A DNA stretch of 64,000 nt from Isochrysis galbana (Eukaryota > Haptophyta > Isochrysidales > Isochrysidaceae): NCBI GenBank assembly GCA_018136815.1, contig CM030935.1, positions 3,918,299 to 3,982,298 of the forward strand. Reading direction: 5' to 3'. How positions within the stretch are numbered: the first letter of the stretch is position 1; every line of letters begins with the position of its first letter. A program made the position numbers and the translations under genes. This document shows, in pieces, positions 34,285 to 44,671 of the stretch. A model generated the notes under the pieces. That model worked only from the letters and a program-made list of their open reading frames with translations. It was not told where the DNA came from and did no database searches.

Positions 34285-34365
34285 AGGCCTTATGGCTTTG
34301 GAAATCCGCATTTTAGAAGTAAGGCCTTACTTTACGTAAGGCCTTACTTAAGGGCTTACATCGGG
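34285..34365. repeat. Cluster of TAAGGCCTTA palindromes
   Basis: Three related palindromes occur within 80 bp: ATAAGGCCTTAT, AAGTAAGGCCTTACTT and CGTAAGGCCTTACTTAAG. The cluster lies just outside the piggyBac-like terminus at 34389 and about 150 bp upstream of the photolyase start. Confidence 0.8.
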
Positions 34366-34384
34366 GCATCCACAATGACCTTAT

Positions 34385-35245
34385 TTAACCCTAGTAGAGC
34401 CGTAAAAACGGGTTTTTAGGTGCCAGCGGTTCGGCTAGGGTGACCCGGGGGGGCAATATTTTGTGGTTGGCAGCAAGCACATAGGCAGTATTGGGCTTGC
34501 TAAGCAGCATGACACCGGTAAATAAGGCTATGACCCCTTTTTTTAAGTGCAAAAAACGCGAAAAGGCGAAAATAGCCAAGAACGTGCAAAAACTTCTAAC
34601 TACTCGATAAGGCACCGATGACAAGAAAAGAAGCACTGGAGATGGTAGTACGAACCCACCCCCTCACGACAAGCGAAGCATCTGAACTGGGGACGCTTGG
34701 GCTTGTCTATGCTGCACTCACTGTACCCACAAAGACCCTTTTGAGCGGCCACTCGCTGTGCCTTCTTCGGCGGACCTCGCGAGCTGCCTCCCAACGGTGA
34801 CTCAACAGGATGGCGGGGGTCTGGGTCCCAATCAATGGGGCCCGAATATGTGCTAGTTGAGTGTTTTGGGAACTTTCTGACGGATCCGAGGTTACCACTG
34901 CCTCGGATGGGAACGGAGGGAACGGAAGGGAAGCGGCGAGAGGCGCGGCGGAAGTTGGGGAGTGGCCAATGACGGGCTGGACCACCTCCTCAGCAGAGAA
35001 AGGCGGGAGGACGGGCTTGGGCGAGGGCGAGCGCGACGACGGAGCGGACATGGCTGGGCGGATCGGGATGGATAGGCTGGGGCTGAGGGATTGGAGAGGT
35101 TTGGTATTGAGGTAGTATTGAGAACGAGGGACGAGAACGGGAACGAGAACGAGAACGAGAGCGACGAACGAAGAACGACAGACGACAGACGGCTAGGGGC
35201 CGATGGACCGACGAGATGACCTACACTCACGTCAACACTCTCCAC
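34385..35245 (-). mobile_element. PiggyBac-like element remnant (one end plus transposase C-terminus)
   Basis: TTAA at 34385-34388 is followed directly by CCCTAGTAGAGCCG, as in piggyBac termini (TTAA target, CCCTAG end). A subterminal inverted partner, CGGTTCGGCTAGGG, lies at about 34427-34440. About 210 bp further in, a minus-strand frame ending at 34600 encodes a Cys/His cluster (CGYSEC, RCFACREGVGSYYHLQCFF, SCHRC) resembling the zinc finger at the C-terminus of piggyBac transposases. Upstream sequence to 35245 holds a Ser/Pro-rich N-terminal-like frame that recurs at 18279-18530. No catalytic DDD core is seen and no opposite terminus was found, so the copy is internally deleted or truncated. 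The assignment rests on end sequence plus zinc-finger pattern. Confidence 0.45.
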
Positions 35246-36461
35246 ACTAACGTATCCCTATCACGGAACGCACAGGAACCCGCTGGCAGATCGAACAAGG
35301 AAGAGAATGCCGACAAGAGAGCGACGGGGCGACGGACGATCCGACGGGGCGACAGTTACGCACAGGAATAAGGAGGGAATCTTTCGAAAACCCTTAAGTG
35401 ATTTGATGAAGACCGAAGTAAAATAGCGCCACGATATAATCCAACGGCCAACACCTGAGGGGGAATCAGGGTCACACATGGGGGCGGTTCCTTGCACCGG
35501 CGATACCTGATCGCGCGACTTAGCCTAAAACGCGAGGAGCGCGCAAGGAGGTGAGCCAGGTGAGGGGCAAGCAGGCGACAAAGGAGGCGATAAAGGAGGC
35601 GAGGGCAACAAGGGCGAATGGACGAATGTAGGACACTGCGACGGTGACTCGTGGCTAGCCTGCGAGGAGGGAACGCAAAACAACTTCTAAAACAAAAAGG
35701 TCGATCGCGGAAATTCCTGAAATTTCCTCAACCTCAACCGTGAGATCGTCATTTTTCAACCCTGATAAAAACCCTGTTGCCCTACATGCTACATGTTGGC
35801 CTTGTTGCTTGTTGCTGCTGTGCCTGCTTGTGCTCAGCTGTTGGGAGGCGGTAGGGAGGCGGCACGAGAAGTGCCTCGTGCGCACCTTGGTCGGGGGGTC
35901 GCCCTCTCGCGGGCGCTTTGAGCTTTGAGTGCGCGGGGTCGAGCATGGCTCGATCGTCCGTCGCGGCGGGGGTGGCGGCAGGAGAGGAGGGGAGCGGCGC
36001 GCGCTCCATGACCATGACCCTATTGCTATTGTTTTAACAATAGTTGTTTGGAGAACGGTCAAAAAATGTCACCCCCCATATTAGTAGTTAAAAACCCTGT
36101 TTGACCGCCCTAAGAGAGAGCTTGGGCGGTCTAGGAAGCGTGCGCGACGGAGAAGGAGAAGGGGTAAAAGGCTAGTGGCTAGTGGCTAGTGCTAGTGGCT
36201 CCTGTTTCGGTGGAGTTTTGTTTTCTCCTTCTCTCCTCCGGTCTACATGCGCCCCCTCGCTGCTCCGTCGCCGTTCACTAGCGCAAACGAAAGCCCGCTG
36301 GTCACAGGTCAAAATCTAAACTGCAACCTTTGAGAAGCGCGACGGCATCGGGCGGGTTGAGCTGGTGCAGGTCGCGAGAGCAGGAGGCGTGTGGGCCCTC
36401 GTGCCCCCTCCACGCCCCACGTGCTAACTTTAGGAAAGGACGAGCTCCCTGCAGCCACTCG
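35246..36461. other. Intergenic region upstream of dapF
   Basis: No gene is recognised. It contains mini-element M copy 4 at 36051-36111 and a CTAGTGG microsatellite at about 36170-36200. Frames at 35655-36062 look incidental. The last 200 bp, open in frame with dapF but lacking an ATG, are probably its 5' UTR. Confidence 0.45.
36051..36111. repeat. Foldback mini-element M, copy 4 (61 bp)
   Basis: Ends GAGAACGGTCAAAAAA and TGTTTGACCGCCCT are imperfect terminal inverted repeats. The inside (ATTAGTAGTTAAAAA) matches copies 1 and 3. With five copies in 64 kb this is a multi-copy non-autonomous element, probably a tiny MITE. Confidence 0.7.
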
Positions 36462-37403
36462 ATGCTCCCCCTCGTGGCGCTCAGCCTCTCTCTCCTAGTC
36501 CCCTCGCGGATGGGCGGCTCGCGCCGGTCGAGGGAGGTGCGTATGGCGGCGTCAAAACTCGCATTCACCAAGTATCACGGGCTGGGCAACGACTTCATCC
36601 TCGTGGACTGCCGTCAGATGAGCGAGCCGCCCATCTCGCCAGAGGAGGCGAGCGATGTCTGCGACCGCAACTTTGGCGTGGGAGGTGACGGGGTGATTTT
36701 CGCGCTGCCACCGCAGGAGCCCGGCTCTATGTGCACGATGCGTATCTATAACTCCGACGGCTCTGAGCCCGAAATGTGCGGTAACGGCATCCGCTGCCTC
36801 GCACGCTTCTTCGCATCGCTCCAGGACGTTGAGTCGACTTACACAATCGATACACTCGCCGGGCCAATCCGGCCAACGCTGCTCGAGGATGGCACGGTGA
36901 AGGTTGACATGGGCGAGCCGATACTGGATGGCCCCACTGTGCCCACTACGCTCCCTTCCAACGCTGATGGCTTCGTCATCGCCGCCCCGATCTCAGCCGG
37001 TGGTGTTGACCTCACAGCAACATGCGTTTCGATGGGCAACCCTCATGCGGTTATCTTCGTGGACGACCTCGAGGCGATCGATTTTGAGAAGCTTGGCCCG
37101 CTCCTCGAGTCTCATCCGGTCTTTCCCGCCAAATGCAACATTGAATTCGTTCAGGTCCTATCGCGCACCCACCTCAAGATGAAGGTATGGGAGCGCGGCG
37201 CAGGCCCGACGCTAGCGTGTGGGACTGGTGCGTGCGCTTTGCTGGTTGCAGCTGTGCTCGAGGGGCGGTCAGAGCGTTCCGCGACTGTCACGCTCCCTGG
37301 GGGGGATCTGTTTATCGAGTGGGAGGAGTCGACGAATCGATGCATGATGACGGGCCCTGCTCTCCGCGTCTTTGCGGGCGAGTATATGCCTGAGGGCAAG
37401 TAG
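36462..37403 (+). CDS. dapF: Diaminopimelate epimerase, plastid-type
   Basis: A single exon of 313 codons. It converts LL- to meso-diaminopimelate in lysine biosynthesis. The two catalytic cysteines are in the canonical motifs [12 protein letters not shown] and ACGTGACA. Other family blocks seen are [45 protein letters not shown] and WERGAGPT. The mature protein should start near residue 35. The first 30 residues begin with a hydrophobic stretch ([13 protein letters not shown]) followed by an Arg/Ser-rich part, which resembles a bipartite signal-plus-transit peptide for a complex plastid; this is inference. The start is the first ATG in a frame that is open further upstream. It is the only intron-free gene of the window. 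Confidence 0.95.
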   Translation: MLPLVALSLSLLVPSRMGGSRRSREVRMAASKLAFTKYHGLGNDFILVDCRQMSEPPISPEEASDVCDRNFGVGGDGVIFALPPQEPGSMCTMRIYNSDGSEPEMCGNGIRCLARFFASLQDVESTYTIDTLAGPIRPTLLEDGTVKVDMGEPILDGPTVPTTLPSNADGFVIAAPISAGGVDLTATCVSMGNPHAVIFVDDLEAIDFEKLGPLLESHPVFPAKCNIEFVQVLSRTHLKMKVWERGAGPTLACGTGACALLVAAVLEGRSERSATVTLPGGDLFIEWEESTNRCMMTGPALRVFAGEYMPEGK

Positions 37404-37578
37404 AGCGATGCCGCGTCTCCTCCATCCCAGAGCATTTCGACACGAATGACTTCCATGCGAGCGAGTGGACTCCACACGTATCTCACGTTGTGCATGGCGA
37501 CTATGACCGCACTACCCCGATTGTCATCGTGCGTTGTGGACAGTGCTTGGAGGGGAAAATTCGAAGCCTTACTCCTCA

Positions 37579-37690
37579 ACTAATCTTATGATTGGTCACC
37601 ATGGCGGGGGGCGTCCCGCCCCGGCCCCCACTCTCCCACCCCCCTCATGGAGGGTGTCGCCACTTGGCACGCAGGAGGCAACTTTCTTCC
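37579..37690 (+). repeat. Hairpin-headed element G1 (head and short body)
   Basis: Head ACTAATCTTATGATTGGT (stem ACTAATC/GATTGGT with one G-T pair, loop TTAT) followed by CACCATGGCGGGG. The same head occurs inverted at 44631-44648 (G2). The body is short, and the right border is set only by the next element. Confidence 0.6.
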
Positions 37691-37705
37691 AGAAGATAGG
37701 ATTGA

Positions 37706-38188
37706 ACTAAGTTTATACTAAGTTCACATGGGGGAGGCGCCTCGTGCTACTACGGCTGCCCTCCCCCACTGGCCCCCGGGCTCCAACTCCCCTCCGGGGG
37801 GGCCGTCGGTCAACCTCAGAATCTGCCTCCTAGCATGAGCTGAGCACTCACAATCCTGACCCAGACCCCCAGTTGGCGCGGGTCAGGAGGCGCACTCCTA
37901 GCCCCCCTCCTCGGTACTCTTTCTGGCGTGAGTCGCCCGACGTAGGTCGGTTCGCCTCACTGGGTTTTCCCCCATTGTCATTTGTGGGGAGTTATAATGG
38001 GTAATGGGAGGGCCCCGGGGTCTGCGAGGGGGGAGGTTTGAAGGGGTACATATGTGTTTGTATCAGTGGCATCAGCACGCGTCAAGGCGTACGGGCAGGT
38101 GCGCCGAGGGGTGTCGTGAGCTAGTACCGGGTACCGGGCTAGTGGGAGTAGTGGTACTAACGCTAACTACTAACTAACGCTCAGATAT
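37706..38188 (+). mobile_element. Hairpin-headed retroposon, subfamily A (483 bp)
   Basis: Head ACTAAGTTTATACTAAGT (one mismatched pair in the hairpin) followed by ACATGGGGGAGG, then a unique middle. From 37966 it carries the subfamily A 3' module, ending GTGGTACTAACGCTAAC...GCTCAGATA. Its A/T-rich tail starts at 38189 and is interrupted by F2. Confidence 0.7.
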
Positions 38189-38200
38189 TTTATTACATAG

Positions 38201-39102
38201 ACTATAATAATAAAACACCTGAAGCTTCAGGCTACTTTCGCTAGCTGTAAAGGACCACGCACTCACGGCACTTTCTAACTCCATCGCCTATACCCCAGTG
38301 TACTCACTCCTTTGCACTACCCCCTTCATTTCTTTGTCTTTGGTATGGGGGGGGGCGCGTGCACTACGTCGGGCCAAACAAATGCAAGGGGCGGGCTGGG
38401 GCAGACCTGCTGGTGTGGTGTTCCTGTGGGGGACAAACGTAAACACCTCCTGCAAGTATCTAATCGTTCCCCTCGGGGGGGGCTCGGCCCCCGCCTTTTG
38501 GGTCTTCTTCGTTTGCCGCCGCTCTTTCACGGCGTCTGCCTGACGCGCAACCAAGGTGAGCAGGTGTCGTCCTGCGCACATATCGCAAAAGGGAGCATGA
38601 GCAGGAATTACCTTTTTTCGGGCCAGATTGCTTCTTTTTTTTGTCGCGCTTTTGTCGCCATTCTCTGCGTTCTCCTACGGGCGCACGCGCGCTGCGCGCG
38701 CTATGGCCCCTCTCCCCCTCTGAGGGGACCCTCGGCCCCCCCCAGAGGACCAGCTGGGGCAGCTCAGGGGGCGGTGGAGGCTGGGGCAGTGCCCCTGGCC
38801 TCTCCTGCCTCTCCCTCGATCGCCTCGCTGCCCTGGCGGGTGCCCTCCTGGCGGCTCTGGTAGTCTGTGTCTCAGTGGTAAAGGGGGGGGGTCAGTACGA
38901 TTGGGGGCCAGTGCAGGCGAGTGCGTGTGCGTTCGGCGCGCGTCGCGCGCCCACTGGGAGTCTGGGTTGTTCTCTTGAGTGCTCAGCCACTGCCAAAAGG
39001 CAAGGGCTGAGGATGATTGTGCAGGCCCACCCGGGGGGTGTCTGCGATGGAGGGTGGGGTGCGCGAGGCCCCCATTGACCCCTACTTATAAAAGTAGGTT
39101 AG
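38201..39102 (-). mobile_element. Full-length hairpin-headed retroposon F2 (about 900 bp)
   Basis: Read on the minus strand it starts with the perfect hairpin CCTACTT-TTAT-AAGTAGG (39081-39098), then GGGTCAATGGGGGCC. It continues through the shared GC-rich middle (CCTGCCTCTCCCTCGATC on the plus strand) and ends in 3' module D (CTGAAGCTTCAGGTGTTTTA) plus an A/T-rich tail. A 12-bp direct repeat TTTATTACATAG lies at 38189-38200 and 39103-39114. It inserted into the tail of the subfamily A copy. Confidence 0.8.
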
Positions 39103-39114
39103 TTTATTACATAG

Positions 39115-39336
39115 GCTCAAAAGAATGCGAGTGACCGGGCTATCTCGCTCGTGCCAATCCGCGCGTTGGTCCCAACCGGTGACCCCCCACCCTCGCCTGT
39201 CCCAGCGCCAGGGTGTCCCTAGTTCCGGGAGGGTGTTTCGGGTACCCCACAAGGGGAGAGCTCACATTTCACGAAGAGGTCTCTCCATACGGAGTGCATG
39301 CACTGAGGACAAAATGGGAAAGAAAGCCAGAAGTGC
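39115..39336. other. Spacer downstream of the AP2 gene
   Basis: Short region without a recognised gene; probably 3' flank of the minus-strand AP2 gene. Confidence 0.4.
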
Positions 39337-42300
39337 CTAGTTAGCCGCGTTTTCACCAACACTTGTCGACGCTTCCCCTTCAGTGTTTCTGCCGCTCACG
39401 GCTGCTTGCTGACGCGCCCGCTTGGCAGCAATGTGTAGGACGCATGCCTTAGCACGATGAGAGGCATACATTGGTGTCGGCGCGATACGGAAGCAGTCAC
39501 GCTCCCGGCATCCCGGGCACGCCCCGCAAATTATTATCCCTGTCTGAGCTTTGCAGGTGGCGATTAGGTTCACGATGGATTGAGCCACCTGAATGCAGAG
39601 AAGGTGAGATGAAACGTCATTGATGAAAGTCCGCTTTGCAACAGCGCCAAGGTCCTCACGACCTAGGCTTAGTCGGAGGTGTCCCCTTCCGTGCTTGTTC
39701 TGGGCCGAAGGCTTCCTTATGGATGGAACTCACACAACACGGCAACACAGCCAGGACGCAACGGGTGTGAGGACGGGACGGGATGGGCTCTCCGTTTATC
39801 GACGCACTCACCTCATCGGCTGGAGCAAGAACAGTGGCGAGGTCTGCTTCCATCCGAGCAACGAGCGCTTTGCCCCCCTCCCAAGCCGAAAGCGCCTCGG
39901 CTGTATCCCGAAGCAGTTTGCGCGCTCCCGCCCGATGAGAATTCCACAACTGCTTCCACAACTGAAGCTTTGGGTCGTCTGGCCTCGCGCCGAGCGCGGC
40001 AAGTTGTCCTCTGAAACGGTTTCGCTTTCGCTTCTTCTCCGCGCGCCTTTGTTCATGCAATTCAACCCGTGACAAGGCCGGCCCTTCCTCCCAATGCGCT
40101 GGGTCCACTCTTGCAAGTTCCGGCTTCGTCTGGGCGAGTCTCACTAATCGCCGCCGGCAAGCATCAGGAGTACGGCGCATCTGCCTTCCCAATTCGACCC
40201 ATGAACGACCGGCGGCACGACCCTGGATCAGGAATGCATCCTCCGCACGTGAAAACCTTTGACCGCACACCGGAAGTACGTGCGCAGCCCCGCTTTCAAT
40301 GCGCGCCTCCCCGATCGCGCCATCGAGTCCTTCCGCTTCATCATCAATGACGTCGGCACTAGCACGACCGGTATGGTGATCACTACCTACAACCTCAGCT
40401 AATACCCACTCGTCCTCCCAGCCAGATTCGCCGTCAGTCTTGTTTTCCAACACGTCAGTTGCCAGGAATTGTTCCTTTCCATCCCCCATCTCGTCCTCAC
40501 CAACACCCCAACGGAATGGCTCCGGTTCCGGTGGGCTCTCTCGGTCTGCTTCCTCCACCTGCGCCGCCGCTCCTGCCGTTGTACATTCTCGGGCCACTGC
40601 TGCCTTGGATAGCAACGCCCACCGCAGTTCTAGTCCCAATGGTTCTCTGCCCAACACTTGCCTCAATCGCCGCACCGTTTTGGAGCTCACACCGACCCCA
40701 CTACTCCGCCAGACATCACTGCTCGACCACTGAGCCGGCGGATGTGGTGGGGAGCCGTCAGCGCCCGTATCTGGCAAACTTGAGCCCAACGCCGAGGTGC
40801 CCCCACGATCGCTCGCGCACAACCTGCTTTGATTAATTGCTCCAATAGCAGCGCCTGCCCCGACTCCGCCACCCCTGTCTCGCATACTCGGAAACATCGA
40901 TTCCGGCGTTGTCCACCGTCCATGTGTACTCACAGGAACTATGCGCCACATGTAAGCCTCCTCGTCCCAAATCTTGGGTCGGCCAAGAAGGTCCACAGGA
41001 GTCTTTCTCTGGCGAGCTGTGACCCCCCGTGGCGGAGCTCCCCGACTCGAGTCGGCCAGCAACGGTCCTGCCTCTTCCTGGTCTTTACTTTCTTCCTTGC
41101 CTTTACTTGCATTACGGCCCTCGGTAGCTTTTATAGAGGTCGTGGCTTGGAGCCTCCCGACTTCCGCTGTAGCGATTGCATCTTGGGAAATTCTCTTAGC
41201 GTTATCGGTACATGAGGCGTCTTCTGTCGCCACAGCGATGTGAGTTGCAGACACAATTGCACTGCTTCTAGACGCGGCAGTCTTCAGGTGCTGTGTTGGC
41301 ACTTCTGCAGCCATCTGCGGTGGCACCGATTTTGACTGCGAGCCCGTTCCAACATTGCCATGTGGCTCCGCATCTCCACTTCCTATGTCCTCTCCTGTCT
41401 CTAAACCCACCTCCGACAGTCCCACAATCGATGCCCCAGCCTTGAAGCCAGGACGCCTGCATTGGTGCCCAAACTTATTACTCGGAAAGTTGAGAATGGC
41501 GTGATCGCCATTGTTTATCAAGGCGGCCGCATCATAAGCACGTGCTGCAGCCTCCTCATCGCGGAACGAGCCCAAACTGTGGTATTTCCCTTGCACCTTC
41601 ACACCGGCCTGCCACCTGTATAATCCTCTGGGATGCACTCCACGATACTTGCTCACGCGTCGCCCCAGCTTCGTTGCAAAGCTGTTCTGCTCACCCTCCG
41701 CGACTGATGGTCCAACGTCTTGCTGCGCTCCATCTCCAGCACCATCACACTCGTCGGCGGCCCGATCTGCTGGCACAAGCATGCCCTCGCCGCCGAGCTC
41801 GCGTAAGGAGAAGTTGAGTATAGCTTTTCGGCCCTTCAGCTCAAGAGCCCGCCGGTCGTAAGCCCTTGCTGCTTCCATCTCCTCATCAAAACGACCGATC
41901 ACGATGATTTGACCATCATGCGTGATTTGGGCCTGCCAGCGGCCTGCTCTTGTCCGGCGCACCCCACGATAACGACTCGCAGTTGACCCCTTTTGAGCCG
42001 CAGCCTTACTTGTGAGATCTGACATGGTGCCATCTACTACACTGGATCTGACCCCAACTGCACCAATCGAATCGCTTGTCTGCACATGTGGCCCTACTTT
42101 GTCCACCACATGCTCATTTGGGAAATTGAGCTTTTTCATCTTTTTTGGGCGCTCGGTCGATGCGCACTCAAGGTGTCTGCGCACAATCTCGCGGTCCCAT
42201 GCGCGCTTCGCAAAATATTCATTAGAATAAATGCCAATGAGCTCGATCTTCTTGCCACGGCCTGAGCGCAGGTACGCATACCACCGACCATCCCCAGTGC

Positions 42301-42670
42301 CCACCACCCCATTGCTTGAGGAGCCCGGCTGCTGCGGCTGCGCGAGGCGCTCTCTCAGAAGGCGTTCGGCATCCTTGCGGACCTCGTAGTTGATCTGCTT
42401 CTTGGCGAGCCGAACGCCCCCCTCCAACGCCGACCCCAGGTCCCAGTCGAACTGATCTGAGCCGAAGTTGAGGAACGGTGGTGGACCACCGGTCGTCTGC
42501 CGCCGCACATGTAGCGCAGCGCGGTCGTAGGCGCGCGCTGCATCCTCTTCGCTGTCGAAATCACCGAGGTGGATGAGCCGATTTTTGCCGCCATCACCGC
42601 ACACCACCAACTGCGCCTGCCACAGTCCGGCGCTCGCGGGAGAGACCCCCACGAAACGCGAGGCCCGCAT
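39337..42670 (-). CDS. Protein with four AP2 domains, a SANT/Myb-like domain and a Cys-rich C-terminus
   Basis: Two exons, 42670-39812 and 39588-39337, join in phase to about 1036 residues. Four AP2/ERF-type DNA-binding repeats lie in the first 400 residues: about 4-70 (SRFVGVSPASAGLWQAQ, EDAARAYDRAALH), 122-187 (a diverged one, GRWYAYLRSGRGKKIELIGI), 232-288 (SRYRGVRRTRAGRWQAQI) and 340-400 (KYRGVHPRGLYRWQAGVK, AARAYDAAALINNG). All four end in a LNF-type motif. A long low-complexity region follows, then a SANT/Myb-like helix set near residues 805-860 (RFSRAEDAFLIQGRAAGRSW, RTPDACRRRL). The second exon adds a CGACPGCRERDC cluster. It is most likely a nuclear transcription regulator; targets are unknown. 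The donor GAG|GTGAGT at 39812 shows that the open frame continuing into the intron is not the true end. Confidence 0.85.
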
Positions 42671-42739
42671 CGCGCGGGAGAGGGAAGATGACTCGGTGGG
42701 GTGGCGGCCTGCAAGCGTCCTGAGTTTTTGTTTTTGGGG

Positions 42740-42949
42740 TTCACACTACGCACACTGACTAGCTAGCCCGGAATGGATGTATTTGCCTTGTAGTGATAAT
42801 CTTATCCCTACACGCACACGCACAGCTAGAACGGGACGGGAGGGTGGGAGAGCGAAAGCCGGGCGCGTGGGCAGTTGAGCGGCTGTGAATGAAACCGAAC
42901 ATTCACACTACGCACACTGACTAGCTAGCCCGGAATGGATGTATTTGCC
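42740..42949. repeat. 48-bp direct repeat pair upstream of the AP2 gene
   Basis: The 48-bp sequence starting TTCACACTACGCACACTGAC is at 42740-42787 and again at 42902-42949, identical over its length, 162 bp apart start to start. It spans the AP2 promoter and borders the recombinase frame, so it could be a local duplication or a boundary of the recombinase element. Confidence 0.9.
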
Positions 42950-42996
42950 ATTCACACCACGGAGAAGCAAGGTACGCTGCTGCGACTAAAGAAGGA

Positions 42997-43749
42997 TCAG
43001 CACTGGTCATGGACTTGGTACTCATGATCCAGTAGCCAGCCGAGCAAAGCGAAGGCTTCCGTGGAAGGACCCACCGTCGGGTCTATGTAGTGTTTGGCCC
43101 TGGTGGAGGTGCCCGGCGCCCAGCCGCCTAGCCAGTCGCCCCGAATCCGTGGCACCCTGATGGCTTCGGCCGCTGATGACGCCCCCGATCTGATAGAGTG
43201 CCCGAGGTCCCGAGGTACGCGAAGCCTTTCGGCGCTGAGATGCCGCATTGTCGCAAGGCTTGCGCCACCCAAGTCGACATGGCTGCCGTCGTGGGAGGCC
43301 TTTCTTGTGGCAGCTGGAAGAGGTACCGACCGAGTCGGTTCGCCGAGTCCGGCCTTGGCGGACATGTACATCTGTGCCAGGCGGACAATCTGCGGGATGG
43401 CCGACGGGACGTTATGAGAGGGTGGAGGGGCGACCGGTATACTCACGATTCGCCTCGTGGACACGTGCTTACTCTGCTTTTCCGTGAGGCGTAACCATAA
43501 GTATGCGGAGTCGATGCCGAAGTCTGACGATTGTAGCAAGGTGGTCGAATCCTGTCTTCCCATGAAGAGGAAGGCGAGTGTAACTGAGAAGGCGCGTCGG
43601 AGGCGTGTTGCCTCGCGCGTCGGGTCGGATAGTACCGGGGCCGCTAGGGCGTCAGCGAGGATGTTCAGGACGGCTGACGCCGGTAGCGGGATGCGCGAGT
43701 CCGTAGTGCGCTCCGCTGCCTGCGAGCGGGCCATGCCTCGGCGGACCAA
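42997..43749 (-). CDS. Tyrosine recombinase of DIRS/Crypton type (element fragment)
   Basis: One open frame of about 250 codons, with the first ATG at 43734. It has the tyrosine-recombinase core: the first catalytic Arg in LAFLFMGRQDSTTL, a Lys in LTEKQSKH, the H-x-x-R box HSIRSGASSAAEA, then GGWAPGTSTRAKHYID with the nucleophilic Tyr. All expected catalytic residues are therefore visible. The GGW...S....Y spacing recalls DIRS-like retrotransposons and Cryptons rather than bacterial integrases. No reverse transcriptase, RNase H or methylase frame is nearby, so this is either a recombinase-only (Crypton-like) element or the remaining end of a DIRS element. An in-frame stop lies just upstream. 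Confidence 0.7.
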   Translation of the reverse strand: MVRRGMARSQAAERTTDSRIPLPASAVLNILADALAAPVLSDPTREATRLRRAFSVTLAFLFMGRQDSTTLLQSSDFGIDSAYLWLRLTEKQSKHVSTRRIVSIPVAPPPSHNVPSAIPQIVRLAQMYMSAKAGLGEPTRSVPLPAATRKASHDGSHVDLGGASLATMRHLSAERLRVPRDLGHSIRSGASSAAEAIRVPRIRGDWLGGWAPGTSTRAKHYIDPTVGPSTEAFALLGWLLDHEYQVHDQC

Positions 43750-44289
43750 GGCGATCTGTCGAACATGCGATGACTACAGGCTCGTAGGCAGAGGGCCGTT
43801 CGATCGAGCCGGCAGCTGACGCGGTCGTGAAAGGGTCGTTGATTGTTGCTTGCGGGAAGATGTCTGAAAGATCATAGTACGTAAGAGTCGGGTCTGAGAG
43901 GGTCTGCCATCGGGCGCTATGAGCGATGAGGTAGACTGAAGGTCGGAGGATTGCGACGCGTGGCGTCAGAGAGTAGAGACGAGGCTAGCTAGCGAACTAG
44001 TGGGAGAGAGGGAGAGTGCAGAGTGAGAATGAGAGCTTCTTAGGTCCGAGGTAGACACGGGAGACTACAACGAATGGACTCAAAAAGTCTGAGGACACAG
44101 AGCCACACAAACTAAACCAAACGGGGCGAAAACTAACCACATCTGGACGGACGGCCAGGCGTCGGCTCCAGGGCGACTCAGAAACGCGCAGACATGCGAC
44201 AGAGGGGGTCCGACACAACGAGGGCGGACCTCGCTGAGGTCGTTTGCCTTCATTTGGTACCCCTCGTTTCCAAATACGCGATGCGGGGC
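43750..44289. other. Spacer upstream of the recombinase frame
   Basis: No recognisable gene. Sequence near 43960-44110 is purine-rich. A minus-strand frame across 43997-44635 looks incidental. Confidence 0.4.
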
Positions 44290-44648
44290 CACCACGAGGG
44301 AGTCCCAATCCTAGGTGGGGCATGGCTCTGGCCCCTCCTGCCTCCTGCCTCTCTCTCACTGGCTCTCGCGCCCCTGCCGGTCGACAGGAGCTGGCTGGGG
44401 GGGTCCTGATAGGGGGGCCCAGAGGGAGGAAGGGTTGGTCAGAGCGAGAAGCAGGCCAACGCGGGCCAGGGCGCGCGTGTGCCTGACTCTCAGGGAGAGT
44501 CTGGGCAGTCTGGTTGAGTCCCCCCTGCATGCCAAGAGGCAGCGCAGGGGGGTGGATGGTTCTCGCCCCCCGCCCCCCATGAGGGGAGTCGAGAGAGTGG
44601 GGGGGGGGCGCGAGGCCCCCCTCCATGGCGACCAATCATAAGATTAGT
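44290..44648 (-). mobile_element. Hairpin-headed retroposon G2
   Basis: On the minus strand it starts ACTAATCTTATGATTGGT (44648-44631), the same head as G1, then CGCCATGGAGGGGGG. The body carries the shared middle (GGCATGGCTCTGGCCCCTCC, GGAGCTGGCTGGGG on the plus strand). The 3' end is not defined and no target duplication was found. Confidence 0.6.
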
Positions 44649-44671
44649 CTCAACCTCAACCAACCTAGCAG

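Noticed and set aside
36330-36461. N-terminal extension of dapF upstream of 36462
   Set aside because: The frame is open but begins without an ATG; the sequence more likely is 5' UTR.
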